The position numbers were made by a program, and so were the translations under genes. Positions 24,107 to 36,588 of a DNA stretch of 64,000 bases are shown piece by piece; position 1 is the first letter of the stretch, and each line of letters starts with the position of its first letter. Source of the DNA: Oryza sativa Japonica Group (taxonomy: Eukaryota; Streptophyta; Magnoliopsida; Poales; Poaceae); assembly GCF_034140825.1 (NCBI RefSeq), contig NC_089043.1:24974001-25038000 (forward strand), written 5' to 3'. The notes beneath the pieces are model-generated. The model worked only from the letters and a program-made list of their open reading frames with translations, ran no database searches and was not told the DNA's origin.

Positions 24107-24891
24107 TTACTACTGTAGTTAAGACTTCTTTCAAAATCACCAGTTTTTAAAAGGTCAAAGAATAAATAGTTACCCCCCTTCATAAAAAAAAACTAATATA
24201 TTTGTAGTAGTATTATATTTGTTTTTAGGCAGAAGGAGTATATAGTCTTGACAATAAATTAAAAGCCAGAAATCGAAGAATCAAGGTTATTCAGATTTTC
24301 ACAATTTGCTTAAAATTCCAATCTCTGTACTTAGCCCTTTGCCTTATTTTACAAAACACATGACGCCATTGTAAAAGATTCCACATAAGTTAAGTGGCTA
24401 TTAGAAGCTGTGGTGTCACGTTGTCTCGATGGCAAAATCATTTTCCGCAGGGCAGCTGTACTGACCCCATATGTCGCCTCTCGCTACCGGTGGTACCGAC
24501 TACCGACGATGCCACAGCATTTGCTGCTGAAAGGGAATCATTGGCTTGCCAAGTTAATTAGCAGCAGCAGCAGCAGTATATTTTGGTCCTAATCAAAAGG
24601 GATTATGCTACTTGGTGGTTATCTCCATATTGTCATTGAGTTTACTCCTAAACAATCTGATCTTACTTCCTACACGCCAAAGGAACCTCCTAGTTTATTG
24701 TTGAGCTTGCATTACGCAAAGCTAAACAATGTTGGATTACGCAAAGCTGAACTATGCTATAGTTCTCTTTGACAGGACTGAACTACTGTAATATTTTCTT
24801 CTTTTTTTTTTTGACCGGACTGAACTTGCGTTGTTCATCACTCCAACGTCCATTTTCTAAGAATCGATGTGAATGATGTGATCATTTCAGC

Positions 24892-25000
24892 CAATGGGCC
24901 AGGCTCCGATGGCATATCCATTTCATTGCCAAAATAAACCCTATCACTATTTATTTCAATGGGCCAGGCTCTAAGGACATATCCATTTCGTTGCAAAAAA
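24892..25000. repeat. Imperfect direct repeat, ~43 bp
   Basis: CAATGGGCCAGGCTC…ATATCCATTTC occurs at 24892-24934 and again at 24958-25000 with a few differences. Nature unknown. Confidence 0.7.
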
Positions 25001-25060
25001 AAAAAAAGTGAATGTGACGGGACGGCATCCCGTTCAGACGGGATGATATATCTGAGATAT

Positions 25061-25129
25061 CGCCTAATACCTTAGTATCAGCCGATACTTACCAGTATCA
25101 GTATCAGGCTGATACTAAGGTATTAGGCG
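25061..25129. repeat. Perfect 23-bp inverted repeat (hairpin)
   Basis: Arms 25061-25083 and 25107-25129 are exact reverse complements, with a 23-base loop made of GATACT/AGTATC motifs. GATAC-type motifs continue to about 25220, so it may be the core of a degenerate transposon of the same composition. Confidence 0.85.
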
Positions 25130-25507
25130 ACACCTCGGAGGTATCATACCGTTCAAATGAGGTATCAAACAATACTTACTAGATATCAGGTGATACATCA
25201 ATGTTATCATTATGTCCGAACGGTATACCTTCTTGTATCATTTCCAAAAAAAGAAACTTATTATTATTATTTATTGGTAAAACCAAAGATTGATAATGCC
25301 AAATGTTGCCAATATAAAAGATGCAAATGTGTTGTTGTCTGGTTTGATTCCCTATCAAAATTTAAATTTGGTGTAGTTTTGTAAATAGATGGAGTTCGGT
25401 AAAGTTGTAATGGTGAAATCATGTTCAGTTTATTGTCGTACAAAAATTTGGTTGACAACAAAGTGAACAAATCTTAAATATAATTATGTACCGTATAATT
25501 GGCTGTA

Positions 25508-25640
25508 TTTAGATTGGTCCAAAGTTTAGAATTTGGTTAAAATTGGAGACGATGTAACTGAAAAATTATGTGTATGAAAGGTTTGATGTGATGGAAAGTT
25601 GGAAGTTTGGAAAAAAACTTTGGAACTAAACACACGCACA
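25508..25640. mobile_element. Fragment of a dispersed rice MITE
   Basis: TTTAGATTGGTCCAAAGTTTAG… through …ACTTTGGAACTAAACACACGC gives inverted ends, and the inside (GTAACTGAAAA, GTTTGATGTGATGGAAAG) matches the sequence at 32405-32555. Non-coding. It lies just upstream of the PORR-like copy. Confidence 0.65.
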
Positions 25641-25804
25641 AACGTGACGAAATATCTTATAGGCCTTGTTGCAATGAGCCTTTTCGGTCAAAGAGCCCAA
25701 TTGTGTGCTACAAGGCCCGCATCACGAACCACTTGAACCCAAAGATTTCTCATGCCAATTCGGCCCACACCAACCAACCCCGCAAAACCTCCCCTAACAC
25801 CCCG

Positions 25805-26599
25805 ATGCTCCGCCGCATCGCCGCACTCCGGCCGCCGCCGCCGCCGCAGTCGCGGCGGGATATGCATCCAAGTCCACCACTGCTGCTTCTGCGGGACCAC
25901 GCCTTCGACGGCATCATGGAGTGCGCCGCTTTCTCGTCCTCTACTCCGTCCTCCTCTATGCGGCCACCCCCACCGCGCTCGCCGGCGGCGGCGGAGGGGC
26001 CATGTCCGTGCCCTTCTCCCGTCTTGGCGCCAGCTCCGCCTCGCGCCCCTCGACGCCGGCCGTTTCCTCCTGCGCCACCCGCACGCGTTCCACCGCGTCC
26101 TCCACGCCCCGCCTCACCCCGCGCGCCGCCACGGCGCTCCGCCTCGAGGCCGACACCATCGCCTCCTCGCTGCCGGCCTCCATCATCCGCATCCGCAAGC
26201 TCCTCCTCCTCGCCCCCCCCCCCGCGCACAACCGCCTCCGCCTCCGCCTCGAGCACATCCTCCTCCTAGGGGAAACCAGGGTAAGCTGCACGCTGTGTTC
26301 CTTCGGGAGGCGTATTACAAAGGTCAACTCGTTGAGCCCAATGAGATTTATGCGGCGAGGCGGACAATGTAAGAGCTGCTCATGTGGAATTGAACCCGCA
26401 GAAGGCGAATTTGGACCGGATGTTCACTAGCACGGGTCGTGGATGGGATGAGCTTGGTGGCGGTCGTCGTGGGGGAGCAGAATTGAGGGAGGAGTTCCTT
26501 GGTGAGGCGAGTGACCGGAGAGCGAATATTAAGGCTGATGGTGATTATGGTGGAGATTGTGGCCATGACTCGGGAGTTGAGTCACTCTACATTGAGTGA
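25805..26599 (+). pseudogene. Decayed copy of a PORR-domain (organelle RNA-binding) gene
   Basis: Family-like segments occur in order but in different frames: a transit-peptide-like start MLRRIAALRPPPPPQS, then RDHAFDGIME, then LRLAPLDAGRFLLRHPHAFH, RLTPRAATALRLEADTI and SLPASIIRIRKLLLLAPPP, then VFLREAYYKGQLVEPNEIYA, and finally an acidic/Gly-rich tail ending SLYIE at 26597. PORR proteins bind organellar introns and help splice them. Here the frame shifts at least twice in the first 300 bases and again between the HPHAFH and LTPRAAT segments, an in-frame stop follows ARRTM near 26370, and the middle of the domain (between LLLAPPP and VFLREAYY) is mostly missing. No introns are visible, but the family is often intronless, so a retrocopy and a decayed tandem copy are both possible. 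Confidence 0.65.
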
Positions 26600-29500
26600 G
26601 GACTGAGGAGCAGAATCATACTGTGGTACTAACATCAACTAAGGAAGCTTGCCTTCTAGAACAAGTATTGACACCATCTATAAGCTCTCTTTCTTCTGAT
26701 GGTGAATTAACAGTCGGATGCAGCAATGCTGATTGAGGAGAAGATATTGCCACCCGAGGCTAAAACTAGTGAGATATCTTGTGCTAAAACTGTTGATATT
26801 GTCAAATGAAGACTCTGGGTGTCGGCATTTAACTTCACTGCAATGGTCGGATGGCATCTTCGTTTTGCACTCCGTTGTATGAAGAAGGAACAAAGAGAGA
26901 GGCATGGGAACTGAAAACCCCTCATTATTTTGAGCACTCGTTCTTCTGATAATTTTTACTGAGTCTTGTGAGTACTCTCAGTCTCTCACACTAGGAGTGA
27001 ATCTCTCTCTCTCTCTCTCTCTACCTATTGGGGATTGGCATTGCCATCTCAAAATTCTGTGACTATACTACCTATCATTTCTTATACATCGTATAGAAAC
27101 AATTGAACTTTTATGTGTAATAAGTGTTGCAGGGAAACTCCAGCTAAACTGAATTGTTTGATGTCAGTGTTAATGTCAATATTTAATCTTATTAATTGTT
27201 TTATGTTTTCCTTGCTATGTCTTGAGTCTTGGCTAAGAAATCTGGAAATACAGTCCAAAAGAATTAATTTCCAGAGTTGATTTCAAGGAAAAGTAAGACT
27301 GGCCTTTTGGATCCTGTTGTCGTATCTACTCATAGACTGGCACTAATCTTTACCTTCTACTTAGTTAACGAAGGATCATTGCATCCGACTACGATTTGAT
27401 GCATAATCAGTCTTGAACTATACATTGCAGACATGTTATGTCTTCTGTCCATTGTGAATTTGTGATTGCTGAACCTTACTATTTAGTATCATATTTTACC
27501 CTGCCAGTTTTGTAGTTCTCAGAATGTTTAACCTGACTGCAAGGTCTAACCTATTAGATATGTGTTTTTCACTTTAGGTATGGTCGACAACCATACAGGT
27601 AGTGTTCTTTACCATCCAAAGATAATAAGATATTTGGACTTTTATTCAGAGCGTCATGGTTGTAAACAGCACTGACTGATTAAACAAAAAGAGTTTCTAT
27701 TTCATTTCACTTAGTGACTAATCAGCTTGACTGTTCTTCAAAACATTGTTCAAGTTTGGAACTTCTGCAATCCCTTGATTAATAATGATTCTTCTATGCA
27801 AAACAACAAATTTTCACATGTGAATGTAACCTCAGCGGCTTTCATATCTGCAATGAAGGAACGCGGTACAGATTGAAAGGGCAACCAATGCACAGTGCAA
27901 AAGACATTGATGAAAAATCAGAAAACAAATATTACAGGAAAAGTCCATTCAGTTTGGAACAGAATGATGAAGGCTCATGTAGCACTGCAGTTGGCATGCC
28001 TTATTGAGGTCTGCAGCTTGCTCACTGTTTCAAATGCACAGTGCTGGAATGTCTTGTGTTGTGGTTGTGAGTTGTGACTGTCTCTGCCATATGCACTTTT
28101 ATAAAAGACTTTAACTCTTCAATATGCACTGGAATGCTGAATGTAATGAATTGGCAGTCTGTAGGATCAAAGTTCCCGGGTCGATGGGATCGAGGAACAG
28201 GGTCGAGAAACATGGTACGCTACTTACAAGATGGGAACGAAAATGACCTCGTGTTCCTGGGACGGTGTTCCCGGATTGAGGATCGCTGCCACCGACCCCG
28301 TTTTCTGTGACTATGGGATTTGTTCTTCTGAATATCATTTGAAACCTCTGAATTTCAACTTGCATGATATTGTGAACCCACTAATTGGTACGTGATGTCA
28401 TCATGGTTATAATGTCTGATATTATCTGCCAAATATGCTGCTATCATTGGGCTCCATTTTACTGCTTTGCAGATGTTTTTACTTTCTAAATAACCTGTTT
28501 TAGGATTTTTTTTATGTCATTGACTGCCTACTTTTTTTAGTTTGAGTTTTTAAGTGTTAACACCCAATTATACTTTAATTATTCTGAATTCTGAACTAAC
28601 TTATTGTCCTCTTGCCACCTGAAATTGTCAGCTCTCCCTTCAAATAATAATACTATGATCCTCAAGTAATATCAACTAGTAGTAGCATTCTCTGTACATA
28701 TCAGATAATCGTGCTTGTCATTTTTCTTTTGGCCTTCTTGTGTGATGGGACTTAGTTCTGATTTGTGTCTCCTATCTAGCTTTATGTCCTTTTCTGAAAA
28801 TTTATTTGTTTGATAGTGTCATTAGATGCTTATAGTAAATGGTCTATTCTTGTAACATGTATTGATGACAGCATGGGTTAAAGGATATAGGTCTAGTTTA
28901 GCAATCGAGCATAACCTCATTTATGATGTTAAGTGCTGATGAAGATTGAAATGTATAAAAACAATCTATGTTGTCCACAATCCAACAGACATATTAAGCA
29001 GGTCTCTCTCGCTCTATTTAATTCAATTGATAGTAAGCTTTTCTATCAGCTTTTGTACCTCTGCTATCATTTTCGGGTATATCTTTTGTCCTCTACTTTC
29101 TGTCTGCCTTGTTGTTGCTACTTCTTATGGGAAAAACATACAGGATTACTTTTGTGCGCCAAACCCATATTCCTTTTTTTTTTCTCAAACCATTATGCAG
29201 TGTTTTGCTATTTGTGCTCTTACATGGGTGTTTTGAACTGAGCTAACTATTTTTCTTGAATGATACAGAGCAAAGAGAGGTGATATATGGTCTCTACATT
29301 GCACTTATTATTCTGGAAATATCATCTCTATCATTTATGTTGCCTATATTAGCTGGATTCTTTTGGCCCACAGGTATGTTGACATCACATAAACATCTTA
29401 TTCCTAATTAATTGTGCTGAATGGAATTAAGAGCGTATGGACGAATTACGTAAGTTACGTTTGGTATGGTGTGATTAATTGCCGTTGCTGTTAAGCCTTT

Positions 29501-30098
29501 CCAGTTAGGTGTGCTGGGTTGATCCAATGCAAGGCCGTATTTGTATCATCAATAATTGCCATTGCAGCCGCCGCACGCACGACCCACATGACCCATCCAC
29601 TCTTGGTCACTCATATCAGTGTTTCAGCTTTCAGCCTTCAGCCTACAGAAAAAAAGGGGGGTGTTATTACAAACAGCTTTTTAACTAATTAGTACCAAGG
29701 AATAATCATGTGGGTAATAGTAACAATTTTTGGGAACAGGTCCACGTGAAGATTACTATTGTCCAGCTCTGTAGGCACAGCTAACACATGCTGACATGCA
29801 ATACTACTGCTGCTCTGCTTCTCCCTCTCTTGGGGTTAAACAGGATGTCATCAGCATTAGGCCAGGAGGTCGACGCCAAACCTAATATCCCAGTCCAGTG
29901 AACAGTGGCCGACAGAATTAGAGTTAGAGATCGGATTAGATTGAACCCTATTTAGTGGTAAATTCATACAATCGATGACAGTAAAAAGGTTAGTATATCC
30001 TTAAAATATAGCTGAGCTCAAACTGAGCGTGCTTAAAAGCTCGAAGACACAGCTTGAGCTCGAGCCCAAACATACCAGCAATGTAGAGGGATGTATTA
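26600..30098. other. Gene-poor AT-rich stretch after the PORR relic
   Basis: Sequence is T-rich and intron-like, with scattered stop codons in all frames. It could contain a long spliced 3' untranslated region of the PORR-like copy or its ancestor. A GC-richer patch at 28160-28310 (GTTCCCGGGTCGATGGGATCG…) is unlike its surroundings but has no recognisable domain. No gene is supported. Confidence 0.45.
27003..27024. repeat. (CT)n microsatellite
   Basis: Eleven CT units in the non-coding stretch downstream of the PORR relic. Confidence 0.95.
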
Positions 30099-30332
30099 CT
30101 CCCTCCGTTTCAAAATATTTGACACCGTTGACTTTTTAGCACATGTTTGACCGTTCGACTTATTAAAAAAATTTATGAAATATGTAAAACTATATGTGTA
30201 CATGAAAGTATATTTAACAATGAATCAAATGATATGAAAAGAATAAATAATTACTTAAATTTTTTGAATAAGACGAATGGTCAAACACGTACTAAAAAGT
30301 CAACGGTGTTAAATATTTTGAAACGGAGGGAG
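30099..30332. mobile_element. Stowaway MITE, 234 bp
   Basis: Ends CTCCCTCCGTTTCAAAATATTTGACACCG and inverse …CGGTGTTAAATATTTTGAAACGGAGGGAG, flanked by TA on both sides. The ends pair well over about 45 bp, so the copy is fairly intact. Confidence 0.92.
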
Positions 30333-30900
30333 TATATCGCTATTCAGGTAAGTTTTGTGAGGGAGATTTGTTCAATCCCTCTCTTGATGTTCTTCTCCTC
30401 CCAACGTAAGTCTCCTCAACTCTAGCAGCACTATCCTCCGGCTGTGCTTATGTCATAGCGTTGGACCATGACACAGGACTTAGTAAAGCCTTATATGTAA
30501 GTACGTGCCATGGGGGTCCGGTGTAAAATCATGGGGCTGTTTCAACCAACATTCACTGCACGACTACCAAAATTCAGCAGCATATAGTAACTCCTTTTAC
30601 CCTCATGACAGCCATGCATGATCTCTGCACCACACAACTGTGAAACGCTGCAGTATAACCACCACCGCCGAGCCTCCTGATTCACACTTGCCGCTATGAC
30701 TGTCAGTAGCCTTTTTACCGGCCAACCTTTCTTGTTCTGGCTGCAGATCGATGGACGGATGCCCGGACGACTTTCGATCAGGGGCGTCAAACTGTCATAA
30801 ACCTGAAAAAGCATTGGTCATTGGCTCCTGTTAGGACTGAGATGTTCCGACATGTTTGTTACCCGCGGTTATCACCATTTATCAATAGAAGTTATTACTA

Positions 30901-31010
30901 CATCCGTCTCAAAATAAGTACATCTAGTATATAGCACATCTTATATAAATTCGTAGTATTAAGATATATCACATCCAACATTAGATGTGTTTATTTTGTG
31001 ACGAAGGAAA
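30901..31010. mobile_element. Short Stowaway-type MITE
   Basis: Begins CATCCGTCTCAAAATAAGTACATCTA, has the internal inverse AGATGTG…TTATTTTG and ends ACGAAGGAAA, with TA at both sides. Diverged. Confidence 0.65.
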
Positions 31011-31537
31011 TATCAAACTTGCATAAAGTTAATCCCTAAAATCTGTCACATCTTAGCAAAACAAGACTGTTTGGAAAGCTATTGATTATGAGAAGCTGGT
31101 GAATAGCTGGTTGGTAAAAATCTGAAAAAACTTGATTTCTTAGTTTCTAATTTCTAGTTTATTTTTTGAATTTTATAGCTACATTTTTTTTGAAAAATGT
31201 GGATTGTTTAGAGAGCTCGAGCCTGAAGATTATAGAAGAAGTTGCAGTAACTAGAAGCTTCTCTAACTATGGCCCAAAAGAATTTTGCCATATATACATG
31301 TAGGATCAAATTTATTAAAAGAAATTTTTGTTATAACTCTGACTATAACTAGATAGTTGTCTAAGTTAATCAAACTTGACTACTATTAAAGCTCTAAGAA
31401 TGTAGCCTTTGGCTAAATCTTATTAACAAATATTGTATGTTTCTATACCTGTCTGAGTTGATCAATGGTCAAAGTGATCGAGAAGGTTAGTAGTCAAGTG
31501 ATCGAGAAAGTTAGTTGCCGCTTTACTATATCGGCTA

Positions 31538-31692
31538 CTCCCTCTGTTTCGTATTATAAAATACTTTTGACTTTGTCTTAAAGTATTGCTATGCTTGTTG
31601 AAAATATTGTTATATTTGTTTATAAACTTAATTAAATACGGAGTATAAAGTAGTTTGATTTTAAAAAACTTAAATCATACTAACAAAGGGAG
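31538..31692. mobile_element. Stowaway-type MITE, 155 bp
   Basis: Ends CTCCCTCTGTTTCGTATTATAA and …ACAAAGGGAG between TA dinucleotides. The interior shares ACTTTTGACTTTGTC with the 15236-15478 element type. Confidence 0.7.
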
Positions 31693-32404
31693 TAATCAAA
31701 CATGGTGGTAAGTTGTGGTAGCCAACCAATCAGACAGCTATTTGCCGTACTCCATCTGTTCAAAAAAAAATTAAACTAGGAGGGGATATGACCATCCCTT
31801 CTAGAACAATAAATCCGAACTATCTTAGTCCAGATTCGTTGTCCTAAGAGGGTTTTTTTTTAACGGAGTGAGTAAACCTTTGGATGCTACTACTAGCTAT
31901 AGCATCGGTCGATCTGTCGTTGCAAAGGATTGAGTGGCTGGATGCTACTACTAGCTACAGCTATATGTCAAGTTCTCTACAGAAAACTGGACCGGATGGC
32001 GCAGCTACTCCCTCCATCCCCAAAAAATCTAACCTAACTAAAAATATAATTCATTCTAGTACAACGAACTACCTGGCTGCACGGACGACGTCGCCGGCCG
32101 GCCGTCCCGTCGCTTCCGGTGTCCGGGTGACTTCGCCTTCGCTACAGACCAGAAGCAGCATCTTCCGCGGGAGCCCAACAGTCAACAGTGGCCGCCGTAC
32201 CGTACGTGCACAGTTACAGCTGCGGCCATACCCGCCCGATCGGGGCAGGTTCGATCAGTCGCCGTGTTCGCTAGGAAAGTCGCTGGATCCACCGCGAATT
32301 CCGTGTAAAAGCTTAGCGCCGCCGCGCGCTCCGTCTCCACGGGCCTTTTCCACCGTCTACAGCCCGTACAGTTGCTTTCTTGGCACCGGTGTTGAAAGAG
32401 GAGC

Positions 32405-32555
32405 GCTAGTTCGGCTGTTTATAGTTCAGCCTAAAGTTTGGATTTTGGTTGAAATTAGAGATAATGTGACTGAAAAGTTATATGTGTATGACAGGTTGAT
32501 GTGATGGAAAAGGACTAAAGTTTGGATCCAAACTTTGGATCTAAACACAACTTTC
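32405..32555. mobile_element. Second copy of the MITE fragment seen at 25.5 kb
   Basis: Shares GTTTGGATTTTGGTTGAAATT, GATAATGTGACTGAAAAGTT and GTTGATGTGATGGAAAAGG with 25508-25640 and ends in an inverted …GGATCCAAACTTTGGATCTAAACACA. Non-coding. Confidence 0.65.
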
Positions 32556-32999
32556 GTGTGAGTTTCAATTTAAATCCTAAGTATAACATTCATTCCTGGC
32601 TGCAAGTATTCCTGCATTTTATACTCCCTACGTTGAAAAAATAAAAAACTGTTCAAATCTGTTGTACTAGGAGGTTAGTTTTTTTTTACGGAGGAGTATG
32701 TTCCTGATTTATTTTTCATTTTTTTAAAAAAAAGTAATATGTAAGTATTAGTAAAGGACGTCCTCGCAAAGAGACAGGAGGCAGCAGATGTTGGGGTGGG
32801 GGTGCATTGCAACTTTGCAAGGCAAGGATATGAGAGATCTTGTGAATTTGTGATCAGCTAGCCGTCTCTGAGCTTGCGCAGGATGGGCAGCAAACGCAAT
32901 TTATTGCCCGCCCGGCGGCAGAGGGACCCGCACACCAATGCAGTTAACGGACGCGGATGCTTATCCTTACCCGGCTCCAAACGGTATATATATTGCAAA

Positions 33000-33140
33000 T
33001 AAAATACGTGCTCTTAGTGATTTAAAAGTAAAGACGGTAAAATAAATTTTAATGAAAAGTTTCCAAAAATCAGCTTTAATTTAAAGTTATAAATTTAAAA
33101 TTTAGTTAATAAGTATAAGTATAAGTATAAACGAAAAGAT
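33000..33140. repeat. Dispersed repeat shared with 59.7 kb
   Basis: Shares with 59690-59835 the ordered motifs AATAAA-GTGCTCTTAG…GAT-TAAAAG, AATAAATTTTAATGAAAA, AAATTTAAAATTTAGTTAATAAG and the ending AAGTATAA-CGAAAAGATGAG. Internal part of an abundant rice transposon; no ends recognised here. Confidence 0.55.
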
Positions 33141-33232
33141 GAGACCGGGTGGTAGCTGATGTACCCCCTTTCATCACCGAGGAGAGTCATCTGTTTACAT
33201 CAGGCTACCAGCCAAACTCGAGGCCAATCTCA

Positions 33233-33562
33233 GGGCCCTTTGATTAAAAGGTAATTTATAGGAATTTTAGAGGATCTTATTTCTATAGGATTTTTTCCTA
33301 TATATGGCCCTTTGAATCAAATGAATGGATCCTATAGAATCCTATAAAATTCCTATGGATTGTCTTTTTTCATGCAAGTTTTGGAGGAAATTTAACATGA
33401 TGTAGAACCTCATGGAAAGAATCCTTTTGAGTCTCTATCTCTCTTCAAATTCCTGTGTTTTTCCTGTGTTTTGTAATCTCCTGTTTTACACTTGCATTCC
33501 TGTCAGAATCCTATGTTTTTCTTATTTCTCCGTTTTTTCATTCCTGTGATTCAAAGCGCCCC
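33233..33562. mobile_element. Tourist-like (PIF/Harbinger-type) MITE, 330 bp
   Basis: Ends GGGCCCTTTGATTAAAAGG and, inverted, GGGGCGCTTTGAATCACAGG; flanked by TCA (33230-33232, 33563-33565), a 3-bp duplication. The inside carries many CCTATAG/AATTCCTA motifs. An inverted relative lies at 34744-35108. Confidence 0.75.
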
Positions 33563-34743
33563 TCAATGTGTGCAATGTGCAGTGCACACTGCTGCCTCTC
33601 GAAAACTTATACCGAGAGTATTTCAAAATTGGAGAGAGCAAAGATAGTACGATACGCAGGTTGTACGTAGTAATACTTTGGTGCATGGTCCAGATTTGTT
33701 AAAAATCTCGAGTGAACTATATTGCCGCAGATTATCTTCTCAATTATAGTGATAAACAAAATGTTTTAAGAACTGAACTAAACAAATACTCCTTATATTT
33801 TGTAGTGTCAGACAAATAATCTGGTGGATGGATAAATCGAAAATAATAGGGCCATAAAACAGAAGCAAATACTAGTAGCACTTTCTGAGCAGCCTAAAGG
33901 AGGTGCCATGTTTTTTAGCATAATTTTTTAAGTAAATTTCACTTTGACCCACATTTTATTACCGATATTTTACTTTGTATCACCCTTTAACTAATATTTT
34001 TACCTAGGTAATCTGGCCTTTGTTTCGCTTTGGATGATCACTTAACTCTTTTCTCAAACGTATGAACGATCTTAACTCAAACATATGAACGATCCTAAGA
34101 ACGTCGGTTTATACTTGTCAATGAACTCTAATATATAGCTATATGTTTTCTTCAACATATGAAAAATTGGATATAGATGGATAAAAGAGTTGAGGATGTT
34201 CCAAAGTGACACAAAAGTAAAAATACCTTGTCCAAACTGAAAAACATTGGTTAAATGGTGATTCGAAACGAAATATTGGTAATAAAAAGTGATCCAAAAT
34301 AAAATTTACTTTTTTTATATCTAATTACCTGAGGTATCAGGAAGTTATTAGTGTTATTGACAATATAATATGACGTGCTTAGAGGCCAAAAGCCCAAAAG
34401 TGGTTGCTTACCGTTATCTAAATATAAAAGGATAGGGATGAGCGATCGACCAAGAAAGTAGCATCACACTAAATGTGGGTATCTCAGTATGTTGCTGTCA
34501 TGAACAATGGCCACACTGTTGACACTAACTGCGGATACACACGTAGCTCGACATTATTAATGTCGATGTACATAATTAAAGAGCCATATCGGACAACTGA
34601 TGCACATTAATCAGCTTGATACTACAAAGTTAGACAAGCAACAAAGGACTTACTGACAGATGTGTTACAGAGAATTAACAAGGCATTACGGCATGTCTCT
34701 TAACTTATGTTTCACGTACATATATGTATGCTTTGGATAGGAA

Positions 34744-35108
34744 GGGCCCCTTTGAATCGCAGGAATGAGAAAACATAGGAATAGGAAAAACGCAGGTTTT
34801 TGATAGGAATGTAAGTGTAAAATAGATGATTGCAAAACACAGGAAAAACACAGGAATAGTCGTTTGATTGAACCGCAGGAAAAACGCAGGAATTAGAGGA
34901 GAGATAAAGACTTAAAAGGAAAGTTTCCAAGAGGTTTTACCTCATGTTAGAATTCCTCCAAAATTTGCATAGCATTAGGCAATCCATAGGAATTTCATAG
35001 GATTCCATAAGATCCATTCCTTTGATTCAAAGGGCTATATAGGAAAAATTCCTATAGGAAAGAAATCCTCTAAAATTCCTATGAATTTCCTTTGAATCAA
35101 AGGGGGCC
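34744..35108. mobile_element. Tourist-like MITE, inverted relative of the 33.2 kb copy
   Basis: Ends GGGCCCCTTTGAATCGCAGG and, inverted, GGCCCCCTTTGATTCAAAGG; flanked by GAA on both sides (34741-34743, 35109-35111). It reads in the opposite direction to 33233-33562. Confidence 0.78.
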
Positions 35109-36588
35109 GAAAAGTGATGCTGCAATTAATTACCTGCTCTAACACAGAACTAGCTAACCAGACGTACATACAAAGTTGTACTACCCTCTTCTATTTACCA
35201 TTTTTTACTTCATTTAAAATTTTCAAGTTAACACTGTAATTAGTAAGTTGTAACTGACGGGAACATATTTCTAAAATTTTGAGGTTAGAAATTCAATCCA
35301 ACCTAAATAAGTAAGGATTCTCACTGTTTCTCTAATTATCGTCACTCCCTTTAGTTTGCAAATACGTACTTGTTTGCTGGAAATATTCATTAAGCATACA
35401 TGAAAGTTTACTAATACGATATGTGTTTGATATTCCCTATAATCAAGTAAGTTTTGTTGAGCATCTATACCATTTTATGGTGTGATAAACCAGGACTCTG
35501 ATATATAGTAAAGGTCGTGTACGTCCATCTTATTATATAGAGGCTGGGATTTAATTTCATTATTAAAAAATCAAGTGAGTATCAAAATTAATTTAATAAC
35601 TGGGAGTAAAATTGTAAAATCTCTTTTGTATTTGTTTTCGAGCCTTTTTAGATGTAGAGGTATTTAGTGTTGGACTGTTGGTCAAGAGGTACATACCCTT
35701 GTGGCTCTATCAAGACGAATAAACCTTCTGACCAATAATATGAGATATGCATATCTCGCTTTATATATACCTCTTAAGATGAGAAATGTATTTTGTCAAT
35801 GAAACAGCTCTATTTTTTTACTTCTCAATTAATAGTTGGGAGACCTCCCAAGGAGGAAACCTCTAAAATAGAAAAACATAGACTTTTTCCTTCACAATTT
35901 AAAACGATACCATGATAGAAAAATGATTCCAAAAAAAATGCATAAACAAACATAGAATAAAATTGAAAATTTAAATATGATTTTGATGATGTTCTCAATT
36001 AATCTATCAACGGCATTCTGATTAAACATAGTATGCCAAAATAAACATGTTTATATATCAACTCATTCCAACATTATGCAAACTAAACAAACACCAACGA
36101 TCTTGGGGATCTGATCAGTATTGTTTCTCTATATTTCCCCCATTTTGGAGAATTAAAAAAAACTTCACAAAATGGTTAAATTAAGCAAACTGCTAGATAT
36201 ATATAGGAGATCAAAGCCCTAGGGGTTTATTTTCACCAGAGACTAAGTCAATACCCGAACCACCACATCAGCTTGAGCCAAGCCTAGCGCAAGGTTCGTT
36301 CTTGACTTGATCCCTCTGCAACTCACCCCATTTAATTTGCTCATCTATGCAAATATACTCCACACACTATATATAACTTAATTTTATTTTTATCCTCGCT
36401 CGCATATCGCCTCTCGAAAACTCTACCTGATCAACGATTGAGTTGCATCCATCAGCCAGTTTCGGTCGGCCATCGCCCGCCGCGGAAGTCCTCTCAGTCT
36501 TCTAACCTTCAAAAGTTAGACATTTGAGATGGCATCCGATTCGACTCAAAAATGGTCGAGTCGGAATCCACGTCAAATGTCCACTTAT

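Larger units (their letters stand above)
30333..36588. other. Gene-poor stretch downstream of ROC6
   Basis: Mostly MITEs and AT-rich filler, listed separately. 32080-32400 is an isolated GC-rich island with a 206-codon frame but no recognisable domain. About 33000-33140 is a relic shared with 59690-59835. 35150-36240 shows nothing I can name. The last part, to 36588, includes the presumed ROC6 3' untranslated region. Confidence 0.45.

Noticed and set aside
31884-32504. 206-codon frame in an isolated GC-rich island
   Set aside because: Runs into a MITE relic at its 3' end and has no recognisable domain or splice support.
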